DNA from: Cristatella mucedo
Lineage: Eukaryota; Bryozoa; Phylactolaemata; Cristatellidae
Direction: 5' to 3'
Length of the DNA: 64,000 bases
Assembly: GCA_009760855.2 (NCBI GenBank)
Contig: WPIO01000016.1
Coordinates: 4,001,001-4,065,000 of the forward strand
Shown here: one piece after another, positions 1-11,330 of the stretch
Layout: every line of letters begins with the position of its first letter
Position numbering within the stretch: position 1 is the stretch's first letter
The notes under the pieces: model-generated
What the model was told of the DNA's origin: nothing
What the model saw: only the letters and a program-made list of their open reading frames with translations
Databases searched by the model: none
Program-made: the position numbers and the translations under genes

Positions 1-77
1 TTACGTTGACGCCACACTCACCTGCGCCTCCCAGCGTTTGCTCGAGCGCCTACCCCCCCCCCCCCCCCGTTCCCCAG

Positions 78-444
78 TCGTCCAATCGAATGCGGTTGCG
101 TCGTCTGCATTTGAAGGCGTCGGGATCTGCTGGGCTGCCGGCTGCCCAGCGGCCGAGCGGCAACGCTCCAGGCAGCGGGGAGTCGCGTGGCTCGGCAAAG
201 CGGGGAGGCAGCAATAAGCTGCTGCCTCCCCGCTTTGCCAAGCAGATGGAGCTGATGAAGCAAACCATGGCCAGCGGAAGAACCGACAAATTCAAAATCG
301 ACCAGTGGCCGTCGGACGCCGGTTCGTCGGTCCCGACACAGCCGCGGGCGGCCGTCGCGCCGCCCTCGGCGGCCGCAGAAGGCCTCGCCGCTGGCGGTGA
401 GGACTCGCTTGCTGGCTCTCCCTTGCCGCCGCCACCACCGCCGG
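78..444 (+). CDS. PRRC2-like exon a
   Basis: Acceptor is a textbook C-run (16 C at 53-68) followed by CCCCAG; the donor is CCGG|GTGACA (phase 1). It encodes a basic region with [16 protein letters not shown] and KFKIDQW, then a proline run. A perfect 20-bp inverted repeat sits inside it at 194-239. Reading frame is fixed by agreement with the next exon. Confidence 0.55.
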
Positions 445-2106
445 GTGACACCGCCTCCGCCGCCGCTTTCCGGCTGCCATCAGCTGCCGCCGCTCTCTGT
501 AGATGCTGTCTCGGCAGCTGGCTCCTCGGCTGTCCAGCTGCTGCATGCAAAACCGGACACGGTGTCAGCCGACAAGGAACCGACGTCGGCCTCAGCCGAG
601 CAACAGGCCGGCATAGGTGGCAGCAGCTCCGGTTCAGCCGCTCTCCCTGCTGCTGCTGCCGCCGCTGTCACATCCGGCTCGCCAACGCCCAGCCCGCCCA
701 ACGTGGGAGCAGCCGGCGGGGGAGCAGCCGCTGCCACCGCAGGCCTAGCTGCGGACAGCCCGTCTTCGCTTCCGGCAAAGATGCGCGCTCCACTTGGCTC
801 TAAGGCTTCGTCCGTGTCGTCTGATCGAAAGTTGATCGGCGGTGGCTCAGCCACCACTGTGCCTGTTCAGCTGCCCGCTTTCGTGGTAAGTGGCGCCGGC
901 CACGGACGTGCCGTGTGCGGCTGTGGTGCTTGAGCGGCCTGGGCTGCTGCTCGCCTCGGGCGAGGTCCTGTTGTTGACAGATTGATGGCGTGCAAAGCCT
1001 GGACACCGCAGAAATGGTCTCTGCTATGCCCTGGCGATGTACTTTAAAAAAGGCATCTATGTATGACAGCATTTAGTGGGTCCCAATGATTCGTTCGTTA
1101 TGTACTTATGTGTGCTGACACTGCATGTTTGCCACTAATCATACTTACATGCTGACCCTGTGCATTTCACCCCTAACCACGTTATTTATGTTGTTTATCA
1201 AGCATGATATTTCTACTCACCATTCGATCGAGTTTCCTTTGCAGCAAATGTAAAGTGCCTAGAAAGAGATTGAATTCTCTGAGGGCGCTTTATTATCAAA
1301 TGTATTATTGTTATTATTTTCGTTATTATTATGAGCAGTATTGCTGCACGAGGAGACCGCAGAGGGCTGTGGCTACGGGCCGGCGACGATGCTCGTATCT
1401 CTGCGTCGCTCCGTTGGAGCTTAAGTAAAGGGAGGGAATTCAAGTGCTGCCGCACGGTCGGCTCGCGTTTCCTACTTTTGCCTCTCGATTCGTTCTCTCT
1501 CACTCGTTCCTCTCTCTCTCTCTCTCTTTCCAGGGCAGCGAGAGTTCGGACCCGAGGATCAAGTTTGCATTCGACGTCGACTCGGCCCGAGTTGCCGAAA
1601 GCGAGGAGCGCGCTGCGGCCGCCGCAGCGGCCAATGGCACCGCAGCGGCTGGCAGCTCTTCTGCTCCACCCGCCACTCTGCCACCGCCGCACACCGGCAA
1701 GGTCTCGGGCGCCGCTGCGGCTGCAGCGGCACCCGGTCTCTCGGCGGCGGGCGCCAACCTCAGTCAGAAGATCGACTCGGTCAAGACGCTGTGGGACTCT
1801 GCACCAACGACGAGCAGCGGCGGCGGCATCTCGGCGAGTGTGGCTGCTGCTGCCACTGCTCCTCCTCCGCCAGCCTCCTCTGGCGCTGCACTGTCAGCGA
1901 TGCTCGACTCGTCCACGTCATACAGCTCGGCGTCTGCTGCTGCCGGTGTGAGCCGGGAGCTCGCCGGCGTCGCCTCAGCACCTGTTTTCGTGCCGTCGTC
2001 TGCTTCTGTCTCGACGGCACCTGGAGCTGAGCAATCCAACATCTGCATGGTGGGTTTCCGGGATTGCGAAGCGGCTGCGCCGCCGCCCGTTGGATGCTCT
2101 TCTCAG

Positions 2107-2201
<95 letters not shown>

Positions 2202-5200
2202 CTGTGTCGCGCAGACGGTCGCTGTGATCCTGGCTGCTCGCTGGTGTCGCCGTTTGACTCCGCCCTTCGTTGTGCACGAGCAGCATCGTGTGTCGAGTTC
2301 CATCTCACGAGGGTGCTGCCTTAAGATAAAATTTTGTTCAGTACGGATGGCTGCATCTGTGCCGGTGGATAAGCCTCGGTCTTGCTCTAGGGTAGTGCAA
2401 CAGAGACGAGGGGAGAGAGCTCTGAGTCATAGGAGGAAAATGATGTAGTGCAGGGGGGATAAGTTTAGCTCTGGTTGGGGGCTAAGTGGCTAAAGCTGCC
2501 TCCTTCCTACACCTACCCCCCCCCCTGTGGATCGGTCTCAGCCCGGCAGTGGCATTGTGGCTGAAAGGAACACTTGAGTTTAAACGTGCCACATTCACCA
2601 TCATGTGAGTCGGCTTTATCCGGACATTCAATACCGTTTCATGCTTTTGTGGCGCATTACTCGCATGGCATCATGCGAAGGCAGCCGTGGTAGCCGTGGT
2701 GATGAAATGCCATGCTTCAATATTTAATTATGACAAACTAGTAGGCAGTGGCACTGATATGATTTTTTCATGAAATTCAATGATAAAGCCGAACTGCTGC
2801 TCAGAGGAGTGGCTGGATTAAAAGGCTTTGCTCTTCTACCCTTTTCGACAGCTGCCTCAATTTCAAAAGCTTCATTCAGAAGACTGCCTCTACAGCTAGC
2901 CATCACATCCGATCCCTATCCAAGATTAGGAGCTGTCTCCCACAGTGGCTTGTAAAAAAAAATAACTAGCTCTTTAGTTCTGTCTCGGCTTGATTATTGT
3001 AATTCCCTTGTGACTGGGCTGCCAAAGAAAGCTATTAGGCAACTGCAGCAGACTATGAATATGGCTGCAAGGCTAGTCTTCAAGTCCCAGCGGTTTGAGC
3101 ACATGTCGCCTTTGCTAAAAGAGCTAGGATGGATGCCGGTTGAGCAACGGATACAGAGCAAAGTTCTTACGCTGACCCACAAGGCCCGCCACGGCTTGGC
3201 TCGTTCATACCTAGCTGAACTGCTGCATCAGTGTCAGCCTGTTCGCGCCCTTGGGTCCTGTGTGGACAATAAGTTAGCAGTTCCATTCCTCTGCTTAAAG
3301 ACCGTTGTCAACAGAAGCTTTAGGTCTGCAGGTCCTAGACTGTGTGACTCGCTTCCACAATTCTTATGCAACGACAACTACTCTCCTGCTGCCGACTATG
3401 GCTCATCCTTTTCAGCGGTCCTGAGCTGCTACTTCTATGCTACTCACTACCTCAACTGCTCTCCTGACTCTGCTATGCTTGCCACTTTCTCTTTGTTGCG
3501 TGAGACGAAGTCTGTTGGCTACCGAATGCGTACCGAAAGCCGCTTAGGCTGTGAGTACACTGTACAAGACTCTCCTGCGTAACACCCACGTGGTCTTTAT
3601 GACTTTGTGGAGTTACAGACAGAGATACATTACATTACATTAGTCATTGCCTGTGTGCATGCTGACATGCACTGTGCTATCATTGCTTTCAATGGCACAG
3701 CAGTTACTCAGCAAATTGACATTGAGCCTAAATGACACGTCCGGTGTGATCTGACTAGTTGAATTAAATCTTACTTCGTACTTGAATTCGTTCTAAAGGT
3801 TTTCGTTTGCACTTCAGATCATCCCCCCCCCCGATCACGTGCCATTTCAGATCACGGTCGATGTAGTCATCTTGGGGGTACTCACGATCGGGAGCGTGGT
3901 CGAGAATTCCAAATACCGACCATGCAGTGCCTTTAGGTGCTCTAGCCATTCAAATGCAGTCCCCTGGTGGGTCCTTTTGTGAAAATGTCCTTTGGTTTGC
4001 CCATCCCTCGGAGCTTGTTAGCTACTCTACCGTCGACATATTTGGCTGCCAAACTCTCTTTGGACCCTACCATTGGTCAGTCGTTGACACTGCACGTCCG
4101 ATGATTCGTACTGCTCTGTGTCAGGAAAGTGCTTTCGAGTTGAATTTACTTCGCCTGCCCGTGAATTTGAATGTGTACTTCTTTGTCTACTACAGATTGA
4201 TATGGCGATTAGTAGTGTGCTTCATTTGCGCCAGTCCCTTCGGTGACGGTCTTAGTCTTATGAACCTCACGTATTCAAGCTCTCGTTTTTAACATTTGAT
4301 GGCACCGGTATGGTGTAGCTAATGGAATTTGATCATCTGCTGCTGCCCTGCACTGAGGTTTGCATGATTCGTGCAGGTCAAGCCTCAGCTCGCCGGGTCT
4401 TCTACATCCTTGCCAGCCACTGCACCAGCGAGCGGGGCCGACAAGGACGGGGTCAGCGGGCCGCCTGTGCCGGCAGCATCACCTGCCAGCGTGTCTTCCG
4501 TCACCGGCGGGTTTCTCAACGGCCCCTTTCGTGCTCCGGAGCCATTGGTAAAATGTCTCCGTCTCTCTCTCTCGCTCGCTCGCTCACTCACTCACTCACT
4601 CACTCACTCTGCTAGATCGGCCGATTATGCCAGCTGCCGCTTGGCGCTTGCTCGCAGAGCCTCGAACTCGTGTACGATCTTTTCGCAGGGATATGGTTTT
4701 CCTGTCATGTCTCATCACATACATCCTACTCCATCTGGCCCGGTCAGCGCTGCCGCCTCGCAGCACCTCGAGCCAGTAGGCGGTGCCGTGGCCGCAAGCC
4801 GTGACAGCGCCCTGCTGGAGCACATGGCGTCTGCGGGTACCATGCCGGCAGGCAGCGACCAGCTGTACCACCATCGCACCGGGCTCGCGCCGGGCAGCGG
4901 CACCTATCTGCTGAGCCAGCGGCAGCTGCAGCCGGGCGCCATCTTGTCGGGCTCGGCGCCGGGCGCCATGCCGATGCAGCTCAAGCACTCGGCCTTCTCA
5001 CCGGCGTTCACCCCGCTTGCCAAAGGTGAGTGAGCACCCTGGCTGGCTCGGCATTGCCTCCTGCTGGGGCGAGCGAGTCAGCGGCAGCTGGGGCTGACTC
5101 ATGTTTCGACAGCAGTTGCCGCATCTCATGAAATCGTCCGGCCGCCTCGCCGTTCTAGGACTCGTGGCGTACGACCAGAATGCCGCACCGGGCGGCTTGG

Positions 5201-7916
5201 TGCAGACGCCTCAGCTGTACATGCATTTCGAGCATAACAGTGGCGGCAGCATTGCCGACCTGCAGGCCGTGCGCTCTGCTGCCGGAGGCAGCGGCGGCGG
5301 AGGCATGCTGCCTGGCGCCGGTGGCTCGCCTCAGCCAGCCCCGCAGCCGTACGCCGTGCCTCTGCGGCTGCCCGGCGGCACCATGTACACACACGGCGGC
5401 GGCCAGCCTCAGCAGGCTGGCGGTGCCATGGCGTCGACGACGGCATTCTACCACCAGCAGCAGGCGCAGCCCGCGTACGCCGTGTTCTCGGCAGCCAGTC
5501 AGCCGCTGCAGTTGGCCATGCCTCTCGCCAACCTGAGCAACCAGACGCCTTTCGGCACCGCCGTGGCCGTGACTAACAGCAATGGGCTCATGGCCGGCTG
5601 GCAGCCGGCGCCCTCTCCTGCTGGCTCCAAGCTGAAGACGGGCATGCAGGCGAGCGCGTTTCCGGTGCGTATTGGCCTGGCACGTGATGTGATCCGATTG
5701 CGTCCGCTTTCGGTTCTGCTCTAGCCTGCTGCTGCTGCTGCTGCTAGCGTCACGTTTGTTACCTGCTGTCTGTCTCTTTCGGCCTGGCAGATAAATGGGC
5801 CAACTGGACTGGCCCCGGCGCCTTATGTCAACCCTGGTGACATGGGTCAGGGGCAGCAGCAGCAGTGGAGCACTGGTCAGGATAAGGCGCCGGCGACGCG
5901 CCGACAGCAGCAGCAGCCTCTCCAGAACTTCGGCCAGCTGCAGCATGCTGCCGCGGTGGCAGCTTTCGGACAGCAGCAGGCTGTGTATAGTCAGGCACCG
6001 CAGACTGGCTTTGGCCAGCAGCAACAGAGCTTTGGCCAGCAGCAGCAGCTATTGATGCAACCTCAAGTGGGTCCTGCAGGCCAGCAGCAGCAGTCTCAGC
6101 AGCAGCCACCTCAGCATCGGCACTCAGCCGGGGCAGGCAACGGTAGGTGGCGCTGCCCATCGGCATCTGGCGCTGGCTGCGGTTAGTGTGTATGAAATTT
6201 CTTTTTCGGCGATGCCTTGTGCCTGCGTGTCGTCGGTTTTGGTGACCGTTGCCGTCACTGAATTGGCACTCAGCTGTCACCGCCCACGTAATCGATTCTC
6301 CCGCGGCGGGGGGGGGGGGGGGGGGGGGGCGGCGGTTCCTCCAAAGCACGGTTTGTCGCTGCTAAAATGCACTGCCCGACTCTCTGCCAAGCAAGTGGGA
6401 TGGTCGAAAGCCAAAACACCGTGAGTAGAAGGCTTAACGAACGAAGGCCTTGGTGGCACATTGCAAGCCGTTGCAGACTGTGCAGCGCCACAAAAAAAAC
6501 AAGGCTGGATTTTGCTTGCCAATCTCAGCATTGGAGAAGTTCCTCAAGGGCGCCCCGATCATGCTACCATAGTCCAGATGTTTCCTAGTAAATGTTCCAT
6601 TACATTACATTCCTAACCGTACCCTGGGAGAATTTCAACAAAAATAGGTTCTGCTGGATGGCATGGGGGCGTGTAGTCACGTTACCACACCTCACATCTG
6701 TTTGCATGGGAACCGTTGACTCGGTTGCCGATGAATGCATCTATTTACTAAGCCAGTCATAGCAAGCTGCTACTTAGTGCAAACTCATATTTGCAAATTG
6801 TTACTATTTAATAATTTGTGTAGTCCAATGACTGACTCGAACACTGGCACTAGCAACAACCGAGCTCAGATCGACGGGCCCGTTCGCAGAAACTTTTGTT
6901 GGAGAGCAGTGTGTGCATGTATTTATTCATTTATAATACGGCCAATTTGCATTTTTTTTCCCTTTCGCTCCCATACTAGTTTTCTTTTTGTCGACGATGG
7001 ACGAATGAGCTGGTCTTCCAGCAGGGATGCTGGGAAATGTTTCCGATGAAAATTTGTGGCGATGATGTTGTCCCGTGTTTGTTTTTAGCGAACTTCGTAC
7101 GGCAGCAGATGCTCATGGGTGGCGTTCGACCCGCCGGTCCGCGGTCTGGCTTCGTGCCTCGAAACGTCGCTAATACGGTCCATGCAGCGTCGACATCATA
7201 TCCTCAGCCCATTCAGCGACCGCCGCCGGCCGCTTCTGCTCCCGCTTCCGGGCACGTCACGACCAGCGGTGGAGGAGCAGGAGGCAGCGGCAGCAATGCC
7301 AGTTCTCAGCCGAATCGCTCGCAGAAGACTTCCCAGTCTTCGAAGACATTTAAGGGAAAGGGGGCAGAAGGTAGCGCAGAGGCAGACGCGCATCTTTTTT
7401 TAAAGTTGACGTCCCCTGCCAACCTGTTCTGTCCTGTCTCCAGCTGCCTCGGCCCGTGTGCGCTGCTTTTAGCCCCCTCCCTTCCCCCCAGCGGCCGGTG
7501 ATCGCTCATCTCGGACCGACTGTCTCTCGCGTGGCGCCACTCCGAGCCCACTGTCTCGTCCTGTTTGCTCCGACCGCTGATTGCTTGCGTTCGTTTTCTC
7601 TTTGCATGCAGATAGTGCAGTGCAGGCCGAGAAGGCCAAGCAGCGTGCCGACCTGCTCCGGCAGACCAAGTCGTTTCTCAACCCAACTGAGACGAAACCC
7701 GAGGAATCGAACTCTCACCACCAGCAGCGATCGCTCTCCTCGCCGCCGGAGGAGCAGATCGTGTGCGAGCAGCCCTTGGCAGCCGACTCGCCCGTCTCTT
7801 TGGAGTCGCAGGGCGAAGAGCACCGTAGCATTTCTGCTGCCGTGATGGTGGCGGCTCCCACGGTTGCCATTGTCAGCACCAGCGTGGTCGCGGACTCCGC
7901 CTCGGTGGAGCAATAG
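78..7916 (+). CDS. PRRC2/BAT2-like protein, 3' part of gene (nine exons)
   Basis: Seen: nine exons joined by GT-AG introns in matching phase, 78-444, 503-885, 1534-2049, 4377-4547, 4689-5025, 5159-5664, 5791-6142, 7089-7370 and 7612-7916, ending at a TAG. The product (about 1,070 codons) is low complexity, rich in Ala, Ser, Pro, Gly and Gln. Short less-degenerate islands are [29 protein letters not shown], the exon-spanning SNIC-M/VKPQ, a [10 protein letters not shown] block and a C-terminal [18 protein letters not shown] helix. Family knowledge: PRRC2A/B/C are large disordered cytoplasmic proteins linked to stress granules and leaky-scanning translation; they carry PPRF-type and CKVKPQ-type islands. 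Inference: the islands and overall character suggest PRRC2, but no folded domain confirms it. The 5' portion lies upstream of the window. A different Gln/Pro-rich RNA-binding protein is the main alternative. Confidence 0.6.
503..885 (+). CDS. PRRC2-like exon b
   Basis: Acceptor CTCTCTGTAG and donor GTG|GTAAGT; phase 1 in, phase 0 out. It follows a predicted intron of only 58 bp (445-502). This is needed because the open frame changes here from that of exon a. The product is Ser/Ala/Gly rich without a recognisable domain. Confidence 0.55.
886..1533 (+). mobile_element. LINE-A 3' end inside a PRRC2-like intron
   Basis: From about 1030 the sequence matches the 3' untranslated end of the LINE copies at 16.2 and 32.3 kb (remnant coding end, AGTGGGTCCC..., CATGCTGACCCTGTGCAT..., GCAAATGTAAAGTGCC) and ends at about 1260-1330 in the shared hairpin tail and an ATTATT run. 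The rest, including a short CT tract before the acceptor at 1533, is ordinary intron. Confidence 0.7.
1534..2049 (+). CDS. PRRC2-like exon c
   Basis: Acceptor CTCTCTTTCCAG; donor ATG|GTGGGT; phase 0 both ends. It encodes [17 protein letters not shown], alanine-rich spacer and [14 protein letters not shown], ending SNICM. Read across the next intron this gives an NICMVKPQ string, similar to the CKVKPQ island of PRRC2 proteins (family knowledge). This is the best single clue to identity. Confidence 0.65.
2109..2199. repeat. (CT)n microsatellite, about 90 bp
   Basis: Uninterrupted alternating CT in the intron just after exon c. It is the first of several long CT or GA tracts in introns of both genes. 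Confidence 0.98.
2200..2770. other. Intron without recognised feature
   Basis: No exon-like frame with splice sites and no repeat copy recognised between the CT tract and the LINE-B fragment. Confidence 0.6.
2770..3645 (+). mobile_element. LINE-B fragment (CR1/L2-like reverse transcriptase C-terminus), 3' end (ATTAC)n
   Basis: Two open segments (about 2770-2955 and 2990-3582) encode, with one break, the end of a non-LTR retrotransposon ORF2: [17 protein letters not shown], then [13 protein letters not shown] and [13 protein letters not shown]. These are the standard post-RT motifs of CR1/L2-type LINEs. The copy ends TTTGTGGAGTTACAGACAGA followed by ATTACATTACATTA. Related copies lie at 17.6 kb (+), 22.3 kb (-) and 45.0 kb (-). 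It is 5'-truncated and inactive. Confidence 0.85.
3646..4376. other. Intron, no recognised feature
   Basis: An open stretch at 3927-4292 has no splice-site support or familiar motif, and is treated as chance. Confidence 0.5.
4377..4547 (+). CDS. PRRC2-like exon d
   Basis: Acceptor ATTCGTGCAG and donor TTG|GTAAAA, phase 0 both ends. It encodes VKPQLAGSS followed by Ser/Pro/Ala-rich sequence. The donor is followed by CT and (CACT)n runs. Confidence 0.65.
4689..5025 (+). CDS. PRRC2-like exon e
   Basis: Acceptor CTTTTCGCAG, donor AAAG|GTGAGT; phase 0 in, phase 1 out. It encodes [18 protein letters not shown], then a His/Gly/Leu/Gln-rich segment ending [11 protein letters not shown]. Confidence 0.65.
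5159..5664 (+). CDS. PRRC2-like exon f
   Basis: Acceptor CCGTTCTAG chosen because it alone joins in phase 1 to the frame encoding [12 protein letters not shown]; donor CCG|GTGCGT (phase 0). Gly/Ala/Gln/Pro-rich, with [10 protein letters not shown] and several Gln-Pro clusters. Start is less certain than end. Confidence 0.55.
5791..6142 (+). CDS. PRRC2-like exon g (glutamine-rich)
   Basis: Acceptor TCGGCCTGGCAG, donor AACG|GTAGGT; phase 0 in, phase 1 out. It encodes [17 protein letters not shown] followed by four polyglutamine clusters separated by FGQ motifs, a prion-like composition common in stress-granule proteins. Confidence 0.65.
6143..7088. other. Intron with 22-base G run and an ATTAC-like tail
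   Basis: A pure run of 22 G lies at 6308-6329 on the sense strand. ATTACATTACATT at about 6599-6613 resembles the LINE-B 3' end, so the preceding bases may be a decayed copy. No exon seen. Confidence 0.6.
7089..7370 (+). CDS. PRRC2-like exon h
   Basis: Acceptor TTTGTTTTTAG, donor AAG|GTAGCG; phase 1 both ends. It encodes [20 protein letters not shown] and a Ser/Gly-rich tail. The RQQMLMGG(V)RP block is one of the family-like islands. Confidence 0.65.
7612..7916 (+). CDS. PRRC2-like terminal exon
   Basis: Acceptor TTGCATGCAG in phase 1, open to TAG at 7914-7916. It begins with a charged, probably helical block ([18 protein letters not shown]) resembling the conserved C-terminal helix of PRRC2 proteins, then an acidic Ser/Val-rich end. 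ATTAAA at about 8361 and AATAAA at about 8648 are possible polyadenylation signals. Confidence 0.65.
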
Positions 7917-9640
7917 TGTGTACTTGTGATTTAACGAGCGTTAACCGCGATTTCTGTATGTACCTTACGAGCCGATTGAGGCTTATCTACAAGTTTTCTT
8001 TTGAAGGCGGCAGATTAGCACCGATACTGTAAATTGCTGTTTTAAGTTTCGTCTCAGGGTGCGTGCTCAGTGGGTGTCGTGTTCCTGCAGGTCACGTCAA
8101 GTGGCTACCAACTGTACTGGACAATTCTTCTCGTCCACTTTAGACAGTGCCACGTGCGTGAGCCTTGTGTACGTTGAGTTATTGTGCATGAGCAACTGTT
8201 ATTCAACAGTAAATCATGTGCAGTAAGGATTTGAGTAGATCCTTACGTCAGTGCTTTAGATTAGTGGCATGTCCGAGAAAGTCCAAGATGAGCTCTTTGT
8301 TGGCAAACAATGTTGTGCCAATACTTATTGTCCAGAACCACTTTTCTCACCTCTGTGTACATTAAACTATTGGTGTGAATAACATAAAACCCCGTGTCTT
8401 CTTTTGTTCTGTACTCCCGTGCTTTTGTGCTCGAGGTCGAAACTGTTACATTCGATTGTCTAAACATTGGAGAAAATCTCAGAGCTCATGTGGCAGCAAT
8501 GACTGGATGCAGGGCGGCCGTTTGGAGCCGTTGTTGTGCATCCAGGAGGCTACTAAAAAGCGACGGGGCGAAATCTGCTGACCAACAACGTGTAAGCCAT
8601 TGAAGTAAATGATAATCTACCGATGCAAGAGAAAAGTAGTCGATGGCAATAAAATGCCTGACGAGGTTAAGAATGTGATCTGGTGACTTGCTGACTTTGA
8701 GCAGGTGCATACAACAGGCAAGCAGCCTCAGCACCTAGAAAGAGATTTGAGTTCTCAGAGAGTGCTTTATCAAGTGTATTATTTTTATTAGTACTGCCTG
8801 CGGGATACTGTAACTAGGTTTGGGTTATTCGAGCATCGGTTCCTGGTGCAGTCGTGCACTGATTGGAATAGTTGCTGCTGCAGCTCCTGCTCACACAATA
8901 ACCTAAAACCACTTGATAATATTGCCGCTAGTAAGGTACTGTCTATGCCTGTCTTTGTACTTAATTCGCGACTAAGCTACTGCAGATGTCTTACGTGCCG
9001 GTTTCATTAGATCTTCGACTTCCACAGTCACAGTATCTGCAGCTCAAAACTGCAAATGGGCTCAATCGAACTTCAGTTTTCGGCTGCACACCGGATTTGG
9101 GGCGTACTTTCCTGCTAGCTTGAACACTCACACTCCAGCAAAAGTACTCATTTCTTACCGGAGGCAACAAGCTGACCGACTTCCTAAAGTGCCAATGCGG
9201 CATTTCGGAAGGTATACTGAAACTACCTCTGGCCAGAGCCAAAAACCAGACGTTGGAAGTTGAGCCTAGTTCTTCTCTTCGGGCAGTTACTTGAAACCAG
9301 CCTAACAGTGAGGCATCGTCGGGGCACCGATATTTTTTACGCGAAAAAAGTCTTAAATTCATAAATAAAACTGGCTCTTTGACCAAGTATTTCTCTCTAA
9401 TAATGATACTTTCGAGGACTGGTTACTGATTTCTTCGGGCTGTAGGGATTTGTAGAAGGGTCCATTCGGCTGTAGACTAGGAGGATTTGGAATATTATGC
9501 TGAGGAGCTTTAAGAATTCCGTGTTGCTGAACCCGAAGTTCACCAGCGAACTGGAAGTAATTTGGGCTGCCCAGACACTTTCGTCCTTTATATACACTAC
9601 CATTAATTGCTAAGGGTCAACGTCGGACATTGTTAGACGA
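7917..9640. other. 3' UTR/intergenic, decayed repeats
   Basis: No supported gene. A LINE-A-type tail lies at about 8730-8795 (CACCTAGAAAGAGATTTGAGTTCTC then GTGCTTTATCAAGTG and ATT-rich sequence, + strand). The 131-codon minus-strand frame at 8991-9386 matches nothing recognised and is treated as chance. Confidence 0.5.
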
Positions 9641-10395
9641 ATTGCTGCCCCGTAACCTAGGCGTGATGTTCCAATGTGACTTTATTTGGACCAGAACGTT
9701 GCCCCTCTTGTCCATTCGGCTGACTGTCACCTGCGAACATTGCCAAAATCAGGGCCTGCTGAGATATGAGGGTGACAGCCAAACTAGTGACTTAGCGTCT
9801 ACATTACTGCAATTCCGTGTATTCAGAACTCCATGCTAGTACCCCTTAATCGTCGGTAAGCGATACAAAACTCCAATCCGGTTTGTCAATAATGGCTGAT
9901 CTGCCACATCACTCCAGCCTATCTCTTAGATTTACTCCCCCACCAGGCCAAGCATCGTACCACCCGCTTTTTGGAATCCAACAGTTTACCAATACCTCGT
10001 ACAAACCTCGAATCCTTTGGAGACCGTGCATTTAGTTCGTATACTCCCAAAGCCTGGAAATCCCTCCCGACTTTCATCATGACATCCCCTGACTTGACCA
10101 CATTTAAAAAGAACTTAAAAACACATCTTTAGGACAGCGTTTAGTGGATCTCTGTGATTCGTCCTTCATGTGCTTATGCATGCTGACACTGTTGCATAGT
10201 GCTATTAACCACACTTGCATGCTGACCGTGTGCATGTCACCCCCTAACCACGCTATTCATGTTGTTTATCAAGCATGATATTACTCGCCGTTCAATCGCG
10301 TTTCCCTTTGCAGCAAATGTAAAGCGCCTAGAAAGAGATTGAGTTCTCTGAGGGCGCTTTATCAAGTGCATTATTATTACTATTATTATTACCAC
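9640..10395 (+). mobile_element. LINE-A fragment with 3' tail, degenerate
   Basis: Remnant coding pieces (RNLGVMFQCDF near 9655; an in-frame-broken match to SYAPTAWNSLPT...TFKKNLKTHL near 10030-10130) lead into the LINE-A 3' untranslated end, the hairpin tail (AAAGCGCC ... GGGCGCTTT at about 10320-10362) and an ATTATTATT end. Stops and frameshifts make it inactive. Confidence 0.75.
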
Positions 10396-11225
10396 TTCTG
10401 TCTGAGCTTCGCTAGAATCAAGCATTGAATTGACTTCCAAGATTTTCGCTTTGGCCTGCAGGTTGCTTCAATGGCTTACACCAGCCTACCTATCCGACCT
10501 ACTGACTCCTCCAGTCACGTGCTCACGCACCACCCGCTCCCCAGCCTCCAGTGATCCATCCCTCGCGCTAAATTAAATGAATTCATTCTGATCGAGTCAT
10601 CGGCTCGTATGCACCGAAATTCTAGGAGTCGCTTCTCAGACGCTAAAGACGCGTCAATTGCGTTCCTCTTTTTCGTAACGCCATAGAGAGCGTAACGCCT
10701 TTTTTGTTGGGCTTGGCAAGCTTACTTGCAAGCATGTTTCAGTGCAAGGAGCTGGCCTACGAGAGCCTGCGAGCCAGTGACCCTAAGCGTCTGCTTATGC
10801 ATGCTCTACTAAGTACGATACTTGTGCGCTCTCACACGGTTGTCTGAGTGCACGGTCTCTAGTACATTGCCTATCATTGACTTTGGGTTGTAGCTTCTCT
10901 TGAAACGAGCTCTAAATCTTCGGATAACGGTTTGGTTCTTTTAGGGCGCGATGTTACGCTCGTTATTATTATTCCGTGCCGAAAACAATGCGATGATTCA
11001 TTACACCAAGCCAGAAACAAACCGAGACCCCTCTGCAGACGTCTTTTCTTTTGTCAGCCAGCTGCTAGCTAGCGGCTGCAGTCCAATGTGCAACTAGATA
11101 GTTTTATCCTAGCGAACCTCGTTGGCCCTCAGTACACGCGCAGCAAACCGTCTGCTTCGCAGCTACAAGCTCAGCGATTGGGCATCTCCGTGCTGCAGGG
11201 CGAGTCAGCTGCTGCACCTCCGCTA
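10396..11225. other. Intergenic, nothing recognised
   Basis: Unique-looking sequence without open frames of note. A bare TTATTATTATT run near 10957 may be a relic of a retroposon tail. Confidence 0.5.
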
Positions 11226-11233
11226 ACCTGTAT

Positions 11234-11265
<32 letters not shown>

Positions 11266-11330
11266 GTATTTGAATAGCTAGCGACTTCAGAGGACTTAAT
11301 CTCTTTCTAGGCACTTTACGTTCGCTGTAG
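11226..11330 (-). mobile_element. Retroposon tail (LINE-A type), minus strand
   Basis: (TAA)n followed by AGAGGACTTAATCTCTTTCTAGGCACTTTACGT is the reverse complement of the shared LINE/SINE 3' tail. Only the tail is recognisable. Confidence 0.75.

Noticed and set aside
8991-9386. 131-codon minus-strand open frame
   Set aside because: No recognised motif, splice context or neighbouring exon; likely chance.
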